DNA of 57,497 bases from Nitrospiraceae bacterium (GTDB lineage Bacteria > Nitrospirota > Nitrospiria > Nitrospirales > Nitrospiraceae), in assembly GCA_013140715.1 (NCBI GenBank), contig JABFSG010000060.1, forward strand, positions 1 through 57,497, written 5' to 3'. The translations under genes were made by a program, and so were the position numbers. The notes beneath the pieces are model-generated. The model saw nothing but the letters and a program-made list of their open reading frames with translations. It searched no databases and was not told the DNA's origin. This document shows positions 52,491 through 57,497 of this stretch, in pieces. The stretch's first letter is position 1, and each line of letters starts with the position of its first letter.

Positions 52491-52671
52491 GTTCCGGCGG
52501 TAGCGAGGGTTCGACAGACCGTGGAATCCGATGCCCGTATCGCAGGCGGGCTGCTCAGCTTCCGTATGAACCCTGTCACGTGGTGAGCTTAGGCCTGTTA
52601 TCTGTTCACGTCTCACGCACCGCTCTGTGGGGTCACCCTCACAACGACCCATCTCTTTCTTCTGTTGTTTC

Positions 52672-52680
52672 TGCTATAAG
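52672..52680 (+). promoter_or_regulatory. Extended -10 upstream of ureG
   Basis: TGCTATAAG matches TG-n-TATAAG, 34 bases before the ureG start. No -35 of quality is seen. A separate promoter makes sense because ureG is cut off from the rest of the urease operon. Confidence 0.4.
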
Positions 52681-52714
52681 CTATATGTTCTGAGCCATCA
52701 GCGCTGGGACTCCT

Positions 52715-53374
52715 ATGCATCAAGCCGATGAACATATGGTTGGCAGCGGCCGTGTCACGGAGGCGCGGGCGCGTCATATTCCTGTAATCGGGGTCGGCGG
52801 GCCGGTGGGGTCTGGCAAGACCGCCCTTGTCGAAGCGCTCTGTCTCCGCCTCCGAGATCGCGTGAGTTTGGCGGTCGTGACCAATGACATCTTTACCAAG
52901 GAAGATGCCGAGTTTCTCACTCGCCGTGGCGCACTGCCGCAAGACCGTATTCTGGGTGTCGAAACCGGTGGCTGCCCCCATACGGCGATCCGTGAAGATG
53001 CGTCGCACAATCAGGAAGCCTTGGACGATTTGCTCAAGCGCCATCCCGAAGTCGAACTGATGTTTGTCGAGAGCGGCGGCGACAATCTGGCTGCGACATT
53101 CAGCCCTGAACTCGCGGACAAGGTTATCTACGTGATCGATGTGGCAGCCGGTGACAAGATCCCGCGCAAAGGCGGCCCTGGTATTACTCGCTCCGATCTA
53201 CTCGTCATCAACAAGATCGATCTCGCGCCCCATGTCGGCGCGGATCTCGACGTTATGGATCGAGATAGCAGGCGGATGCGCGGGGACTTGCCGTTCATCT
53301 TTACGAATCTCAAAACAGGGCAAGGCCTCGACCAGGTGGTGGCGTGGGTTGAGCAGCTCATAGCAGGATGCTGA
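52715..53374 (+). CDS. ureG: Urease accessory GTPase UreG
   Basis: A 219-residue SIMIBI-class GTPase with P-loop [31 protein letters not shown], the metal-binding CPH motif in [17 protein letters not shown], and [15 protein letters not shown]. It uses GTP hydrolysis to deliver nickel to urease in the UreDFG complex. The end of the gene, including the stop codon, is formed by the left arm of a palindromic repeat. Confidence 0.97.
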   Translation: MHQADEHMVGSGRVTEARARHIPVIGVGGPVGSGKTALVEALCLRLRDRVSLAVVTNDIFTKEDAEFLTRRGALPQDRILGVETGGCPHTAIREDASHNQEALDDLLKRHPEVELMFVESGGDNLAATFSPELADKVIYVIDVAAGDKIPRKGGPGITRSDLLVINKIDLAPHVGADLDVMDRDSRRMRGDLPFIFTNLKTGQGLDQVVAWVEQLIAGC

Positions 53375-53487
53375 AAAAGGTTCCCAACGTCGTTCTCGGC
53401 TGGTAAAGTCCTCAGCGTACCGCAGAGGGTACGCCTCCGGTTTTGCCTGCGTCTGCGGCCTAGTTGGATAACCTTTTTGAGCATCCT
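53365..53487. repeat. Urt/ure junction palindrome, copy 3 (ureG-ureD)
   Basis: About 123 bp. AGGATGCTGAAAAAGGTT (53365-53382) pairs with AACCTTTTTGAGCATCCT (53470-53487) with one mismatch. The inside has CGTCGTTCTCGGCT, TCCTCAGCGTACCGC, AGAGGGTACGCCTCCGGT and CTGCGGCCTAGTTGGA. The left arm contains the last bases of ureG. Confidence 0.8.
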
Positions 53488-53506
53488 GGGCGCTTCTCTC
53501 CTGCCT

Positions 53507-53558
53507 GGTCCAAAGTAACCAACAAACGAAACAAACCAAATGAACCAAACAAACGAGT
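53507..53558. repeat. 9-nt-period repeat, copy 4 (one arm only), inside the ureD start
   Basis: ACAAACGAA, ACAAACCAA, ATGAACCAA and ACAAACGAG continue the 9-base series in the complementary sense. No opposite arm is visible nearby. The ATG of ureD at 53540 and its first six codons belong to this repeat. Confidence 0.65.
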
Positions 53559-54475
53559 CCATCCTCGGTGCAGTCGGTCGCCGTGGGGCGCTGAGTTATG
53601 AGTTCGAGCGGCAAGGCTCGCGCACGGTCCTCGCCCGGTCATCCTGCTCAAGTCCCTGGCATCACTTTCCTCCTTCGTATCTCGACGACAGCGGTTGCGC
53701 CTGCACCTGGCTTGTGAATCCATCCGGAGGCTTAGTCGGTGGGGACTATGTCTCGATAGAGGCGCAGCTCCATGCCGGGACGCATGTGCTGATGACGAGT
53801 CCTTCCGCCAATCGTGTCTATCGAAGTCTGTCCGAGCCGGCGGTGCAAGAAGTTCGACTGTCGGTCGGTCCTGACGCTCGGCTGGAATGGATGCCCGAGG
53901 TTACGATTCCTTTTGCCGGTGCTCGCTTTCGCCAAAGAATCCATGTGGATCTTGCGCCTGGCGCGACGGTGGTACTGTGGGATGGTCTTGCCTCCGGCCG
54001 GGTAGCCATGCAGGAACGCTGGGCATTCGCATTGGTCGAAAACGAGATCTGCATAAGGGGACTGGCTCCGCCGTCCGCGGCGGTGCCTGTCCCCTTGCTT
54101 TCCGGACAGGGACAGGCGCCAAAAGAAAAGGCGCCGGTCTCCTGGTCGGTTGTCGAACGATATTGCCTGGTTCCCGGTTCATTGTCGGAATCGGTAGGCC
54201 TCGTCGGGAGCTGGGACTATGTTGCATCGTGCTTCGTCATCGGCGATGCCGTCGAGGCCGGCGTCTGGAAACATCTTGAAGAGGTATTGGCTACTATAAT
54301 GGAGCAACATTCCGGCCCGGTGCTGGGTGCAGTTTCAACCCCGGCAGCTCCAGGTCTGGTCGTGAAACTCGTCGCGCGTTCGGCTCCAGACCTGACTGCG
54401 ACCTTGGAAGCGATGTGGGCGGCAGTCCGAAAAAGTCTGTGGAATCTTCCGATGCCGAATCTGAGGAGGTACTAG
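53540..54475 (+). CDS. ureD: Urease accessory protein UreD (UreH)
   Basis: A 311-residue UreD with YEFERQGSRTVLARSS, the NPSGGLVGGDYVSIEAQLHA stretch and LEWMPEVTIPFAGARFRQ. UreD binds apo-urease and recruits UreF and UreG. The only usable start is ATG 53540, whose first residues (MNQTNE) are encoded by a 9-nt-period repeat. No Shine-Dalgarno sequence is visible. Several sites downstream in the gene are normal. ureE is absent from this window. Confidence 0.93.
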   Translation: MNQTNESILGAVGRRGALSYEFERQGSRTVLARSSCSSPWHHFPPSYLDDSGCACTWLVNPSGGLVGGDYVSIEAQLHAGTHVLMTSPSANRVYRSLSEPAVQEVRLSVGPDARLEWMPEVTIPFAGARFRQRIHVDLAPGATVVLWDGLASGRVAMQERWAFALVENEICIRGLAPPSAAVPVPLLSGQGQAPKEKAPVSWSVVERYCLVPGSLSESVGLVGSWDYVASCFVIGDAVEAGVWKHLEEVLATIMEQHSGPVLGAVSTPAAPGLVVKLVARSAPDLTATLEAMWAAVRKSLWNLPMPNLRRY

Positions 54476-54499
54476 CCGGCGCGACGCCGATTGGTACCT

Positions 54500-54583
54500 C
54501 TTGTTTATTTGGTTTGTTTGGTTTATCTGGTTGAGTGAGACAAACCAAGTGAACAAAACAAACTAGATCAACCAGACAAACCA
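54500..54583. repeat. 9-nt-period palindromic repeat, copy 5
   Basis: TTTATTTGG, TTTGTTTGG and TTTATCTGG in tandem, then a TTGAGTGAG loop and the complementary ACAAACCAAGTGAAC to CAGACAAACCAGG arm. It fills the gap between ureD and nadE and ends three bases before the nadE ATG. Confidence 0.75.
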
Positions 54584-54585
54584 GG

Positions 54586-56391
54586 ATGCGTACCCTTCGA
54601 ATCGCCATCGCCCAAATGAATCCGACGGTCGGTGATATCGACGGGAATGTCCGCCTGATTATCGCTCGGTTGCGCGAGGCCAAGAAGGCGAAGGCTGATT
54701 TGGTCGTCTTTCCGGAACTGGCGATTACCGGCTATCCGCCCGAAGACCTTCTGCTGAAGCCGCGTTTTGTGGCAGACAACTGCCGCGCGCTTCAAGAAGT
54801 CGTCCGCCACTGCCGGGGTCTTGCGGCGATCGTAGGCTATGTCAGCCAGTGCGACGGCATCGATCCGAAACAGGCTCGTTCGTCGGTGGTGTCGGCCGGC
54901 GTGCATGAACTCTACAATGCGGCGGCGGTCATTGCGGACCAGCAGCTCATCACGACCTACTGCAAGTGGTACTTGCCGAACTACGGGGTGTTCGATGAAA
55001 GCCGCTATTTCCATCCGGGCCGGAGGCTGCCCCTCGTTCGTCTGCGCGGCACGATGGTCGGGGTGAACATCTGTGAGGATATCTGGTTGCCGGACGGTCC
55101 GACCGGTTTCCAGGCTGTAGCAGGCGCCGAAGTCATCGTGAATATCAGCGCCTCGCCCTTTCATCTTGGGAAGAGTCTGGTGCGCGAACGGATGTTGGCG
55201 ACCCGCGCGCGAGAACATGGAGTGTTGCTCGCCTACAGCAACGCGGTCGGCGGTCAGGACGAACTGGTCTTCGACGGGAATAGTGTGATTGTGGATCATC
55301 GGGGCGAGATCATCGCGCGAGGGAAAGCGTTTGAAGAAGCTCTCATCGTTGCAGACCTCAATATAGAGGCGGTCGCGCGGGCGAGGCGCACCGGCAGGAA
55401 AAAACCCTTGCCGCGGCGGATCGCCTCCGCTGTGGAGCTCTATGGTGCATCGCTCCCCTCCGTTAAGAAGAATCCGGTGCGCGCTATCTCCGATGTGGCG
55501 ACGGTCCCTGATCAGCTGGAGGAGGTCTATCTGGCCCTCACGCTGGGGGTGCGCGACTATGTGAGGAAAAATGGATTTACGCGAGTCGTCATCGGCTTGA
55601 GCGGTGGCATAGACTCGGCGCTGACCGCCGTGCTGGCTGTCGATGCGCTCGGCGCCGAGAACGTGTCCGGTCTTTTCATGCCGTCGCCCTATACCTCGCA
55701 AGATAGCCATGAGGATGTTGCCGAGTTGGGGGCAACAATCGGGATCTCCGTCCGAACGATCCCTATCACGGCGTTGTTCGACAACTATCGACAGGCGCTT
55801 GCGGAGACCTTTGCGGGGCGCGCGCCGGATACGACGGAAGAGAACCTCCAGGCCCGTATCCGAGGCAATTTCCTGATGGCCTTCTCCAATAAGTTCGGCG
55901 ACCTCGTGCTTACGACCGGCAACAAGAGCGAGATGAGCGTCGGCTATGCCACGCTCTATGGCGACATGGCCGGCGGTTTCGCCGTGATCAAAGACGTGCC
56001 GAAGACGATGGTGTACGACCTGGCCAGGCTCCGCAACCTTCGTGGGACAGTCCCGGTCATTCCCAAACGGACCTTAGACCGGCCGCCCACCGCCGAGCTG
56101 AGGCCCGATCAAAAGGATGAAGATTCCTTGCCGCCCTACGAGATCTTGGATCCCATACTTCAGGCCTATGTGGAAGAAGACCGGTCTCTGGAAGAGATTG
56201 TCGAAGCAGGGTACGACCGAGCCACGGTCGCGCGCGTGATGAGGCTGGTGGATGGCAGCGAGTACAAGCGCCGACAGGCGCCGATCGGCATCAAGATCAC
56301 ACACAGGGCTTTAGGGAAGGACAGGCGGATGCCGATTACGAACGGGTATGGAAGAAGGCTGAAGGTTGAAAGGCCAAAGGCTGAAGGTTGA
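54586..56391 (+). CDS. nadE: Glutamine-dependent NAD(+) synthetase
   Basis: A 601-residue two-domain enzyme. The N-terminal carbon-nitrogen hydrolase (about 1-260) has the Glu-Lys-Cys triad in VFPELAITGYPPEDLL, CKWYLPNYGVFDE and C163 of GVNICEDIW. The C-terminal NAD synthase (about 300-590) has SGGIDS (339-344) and VLTTGNKSEMSVGYATLYGD. It amidates nicotinic acid adenine dinucleotide using glutamine. The last 12 or so codons lie in a GGCTGAA/GGTTGAA periodic repeat, so the normal stop may have been replaced. Confidence 0.96.
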   Translation: MRTLRIAIAQMNPTVGDIDGNVRLIIARLREAKKAKADLVVFPELAITGYPPEDLLLKPRFVADNCRALQEVVRHCRGLAAIVGYVSQCDGIDPKQARSSVVSAGVHELYNAAAVIADQQLITTYCKWYLPNYGVFDESRYFHPGRRLPLVRLRGTMVGVNICEDIWLPDGPTGFQAVAGAEVIVNISASPFHLGKSLVRERMLATRAREHGVLLAYSNAVGGQDELVFDGNSVIVDHRGEIIARGKAFEEALIVADLNIEAVARARRTGRKKPLPRRIASAVELYGASLPSVKKNPVRAISDVATVPDQLEEVYLALTLGVRDYVRKNGFTRVVIGLSGGIDSALTAVLAVDALGAENVSGLFMPSPYTSQDSHEDVAELGATIGISVRTIPITALFDNYRQALAETFAGRAPDTTEENLQARIRGNFLMAFSNKFGDLVLTTGNKSEMSVGYATLYGDMAGGFAVIKDVPKTMVYDLARLRNLRGTVPVIPKRTLDRPPTAELRPDQKDEDSLPPYEILDPILQAYVEEDRSLEEIVEAGYDRATVARVMRLVDGSEYKRRQAPIGIKITHRALGKDRRMPITNGYGRRLKVERPKAEG

Positions 56392-56477
56392 AAGGCTGAA
56401 GGTCGGATCAGAGGTCCGGCGCTCCGAAAGCTTCAGTCTTCGGACTATCAACCTTCAACCTTGAGTTTCGGCCTTCA
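56347..56477. repeat. 7-nt-period palindromic repeat between convergent genes
   Basis: AGGCTGA, AGGTTGA and AGGCCAA units alternate up to 56404. After TCGGATCAGAGGTCCGGCGCTCC the complementary arm (CTTCAGTCTTCGGAC, TATCAACCTTCAACC) follows. It covers the 3' ends of nadE (plus) and of the lipoprotein gene (minus), and may serve as a two-way terminator. Confidence 0.7.
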
Positions 56478-57434
56478 CTTTTTCTGCGGCGCTGGTTTTC
56501 GCCTTAGGCTGTCTTGTTTGGTTGGTTGGCTGCCGAGTTGTTCTTGAACGGACTTCAGTTCTTTCCTGAGAGTTTCCACTTCCTGAGCCAGGGCTTCTGT
56601 GGTTGGAGATGTCGCTTCGGGCGCTTTGGTCTCTGCTTGAGCGCTGGGCATCGGAGCAGTCCGTTCCACTTGAGGCAGGGTGTGAGTGGCGGTCGGCGCC
56701 TGTTGCAGCAGTTCGTAATCGACGGCGACAAACCGATCGGTCGGTTTCACCCTTGCCGGCGGGTCGAAACTATCCGACCGCTGCGCGATTTTCGGCGTGA
56801 AGAAGAGAAGACGGTCGCGGAGACCTGTAAAGTCAGGTGGACTGGGCCTGCTTGTGCCCCTGCCCAGGTTCTGGTTTGTTCTGGCCACGCTGGATCGATA
56901 TTGTGAGACCGTCACATAGAGCTGTCTGCCATAGGCGTAGAGAGACCCAGAGGTAGTCTCTGTGCCGGACGATTCGAATAGAGAGCCATCGTAGGCGGTT
57001 CGGACAAGAAACTGGACAGACTCATCCGGCGTCGCCCTGCGTAGACCCTCTGCAAGCAGGGGGGCGAGGAATCGGATTTGATCGTCCGAGAAGACGGGAG
57101 CAGAGCCTGTTGGCCCTGCGACCATTTTCTGGATGCCGAACGACTCCTTCTCCTGAACCTCCAATCCCTGCAGGACCTTGGCAAGAAGAGTCGGATCCAG
57201 ATCCACCGGGTGGTTTGCCTGAATCGACTGATCGGACATTGTCTGCAGAGATAGGGTGCCGCGTGGGTCGTCAAAAAAGACTTTTCCCGGCAGGCCGGTC
57301 GTGCTACAGGCAGCGGTGACAACACAGAGTAGGGCCAGCAGGATACTGTTCAGAGGAACCGTGAACCGTGAAGCGTGAAACGTGAAACGTGGGTCAGCTG
57401 CTGGAAAGAGCGAATGGTGTGGTGAAGGGGCCAT
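56475..57434 (-). CDS. Conserved lipoprotein, family A (paralogue of 29298-30176)
   Basis: About 319 residues, function unknown. It has a hydrophobic export segment (SILLALLCVVTAAC, probable lipobox TAAC), the conserved middle IRFLAPLLAEGLRRATPDES and SLYAYGRQLYVTVSQYRSS, a FVAVDYELLQQAP segment and a C-terminal coiled coil (LAQEVETLRKELKSVQEQLG). These match the lipoprotein at 29298-30176 in the same order. The start is uncertain: the first ATG (57455) overlaps the predicted -10, and the region before the signal is encoded by a GTGAAAC repeat. I give ATG 57434. Confidence 0.7.
   Translation of the reverse strand: MAPSPHHSLFPAADPRFTFHASRFTVPLNSILLALLCVVTAACSTTGLPGKVFFDDPRGTLSLQTMSDQSIQANHPVDLDPTLLAKVLQGLEVQEKESFGIQKMVAGPTGSAPVFSDDQIRFLAPLLAEGLRRATPDESVQFLVRTAYDGSLFESSGTETTSGSLYAYGRQLYVTVSQYRSSVARTNQNLGRGTSRPSPPDFTGLRDRLLFFTPKIAQRSDSFDPPARVKPTDRFVAVDYELLQQAPTATHTLPQVERTAPMPSAQAETKAPEATSPTTEALAQEVETLRKELKSVQEQLGSQPTKQDSLRRKPAPQKK
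57355..57392. repeat. 7-nt tandem repeat GTGAA(A/G/C)C
   Basis: GTGAACC, GTGAAGC, GTGAAAC and GTGAAAC follow in direct tandem. They are read in the lipoprotein's frame on the minus strand as RFTFHASRFTVP, unusual content for the start of a signal peptide. Confidence 0.6.
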
Positions 57435-57445
57435 AGATGGGGGAG

Positions 57446-57454
57446 AATCTAGCA
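57446..57454 (-). promoter_or_regulatory. Extended -10 of the second family A lipoprotein gene
   Basis: On the minus strand TGCTAGATT fits an extended -10 and sits in the string TATGCTAGA, which also occurs before the paralogue. Transcription would start near 57440, so the ATG at 57434 would leave almost no leader. Confidence 0.35.
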
Positions 57455-57497
57455 TAGGTCGAGGAGGAAAGGCGAGACGGGCGAAGGGGGGTAAAGG

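Noticed and set aside
1-57497. tRNA, rRNA, insertion sequences or phage genes
   Set aside because: No tRNA cloverleaf, rRNA segment, transposase, integrase or phage structural protein could be recognised by eye in either strand.

Overview
The window reads as chromosomal DNA of a Nitrospira-type nitrite oxidiser or comammox bacterium (phylum Nitrospirota). The basis is the gene combination and protein style: a complete S10-spc-alpha ribosomal block, an lptC-lptA-lptB-rpoN-hpf-rapZ block, pilMNOPQ, and a large urea locus with an FmdC-like amide/urea porin, urtABCDE and urease without ureE, as described for ureolytic Nitrospira. The genus call is an inference, since no rRNA gene is present.

Layout. 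1-15868: the end of tuf, then an unbroken plus-strand ribosomal superoperon from rpsJ to rplQ that includes secY, adk, map, infA, rpmJ and rpoA. 15869-21127: LPS-transport genes lptC, lptA and lptB, sigma-54 (rpoN), long-form hpf and rapZ. 21200-26332: pilMNOPQ behind a good sigma-70 promoter and closed by a 15-bp perfect hairpin. 26741-29184: aroB, translationally coupled to a GAF-GAF-ANTAR regulator. 29298-30176 (minus): a lipoprotein whose clear paralogue lies at the far end of the window (56475-57434, minus).

Urea locus, 30368-54475. An FmdC-like outer-membrane porin, a NarX/NarL-type two-component system, the urea ABC transporter urtABCDE, a small secreted repeat protein, ureABC, ureF, ureG and ureD. 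The porin and urt promoters share a long, exactly spaced motif (CTAGGG / CTAGG-N6-CCTAG, then a TATA box), which fits co-activation by the response regulator encoded between them. Urea would cross the outer membrane through the porin, be captured by UrtA, enter through UrtBCDE, and be hydrolysed by UreABC matured by UreDFG. The ammonium released can feed ammonia oxidation, be exported, or be assimilated. The glutamine-hydrolysing NAD synthetase next door is probably unrelated housekeeping.

The urease accessory genes are split between ureF and ureG by a different module: a minus-strand pair encoding a PilZ-like domain fused to an acyl-ACP-reductase-like oxidoreductase and a 7TM-GAF histidine kinase, divergent from a plus-strand FadL/TodX outer-membrane transporter. 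A TTGACA promoter with a palindromic operator at the predicted start site lies between them. This looks like an inserted lipid or hydrophobic-compound sensing module and is the most unusual gene arrangement here.

The intergenic DNA from 19 kb onward is full of palindromic elements of several families: hairpins whose arms are built from 6-, 7- or 9-nt periodic repeats, a roughly 125-165-bp palindrome at three urt/ure gene junctions, and a set of nested palindromes between urtE and ureA. Some have been absorbed into coding sequence, such as the ureD start codon and the nadE 3' end. No tRNA, rRNA, IS transposase or CRISPR array was seen.
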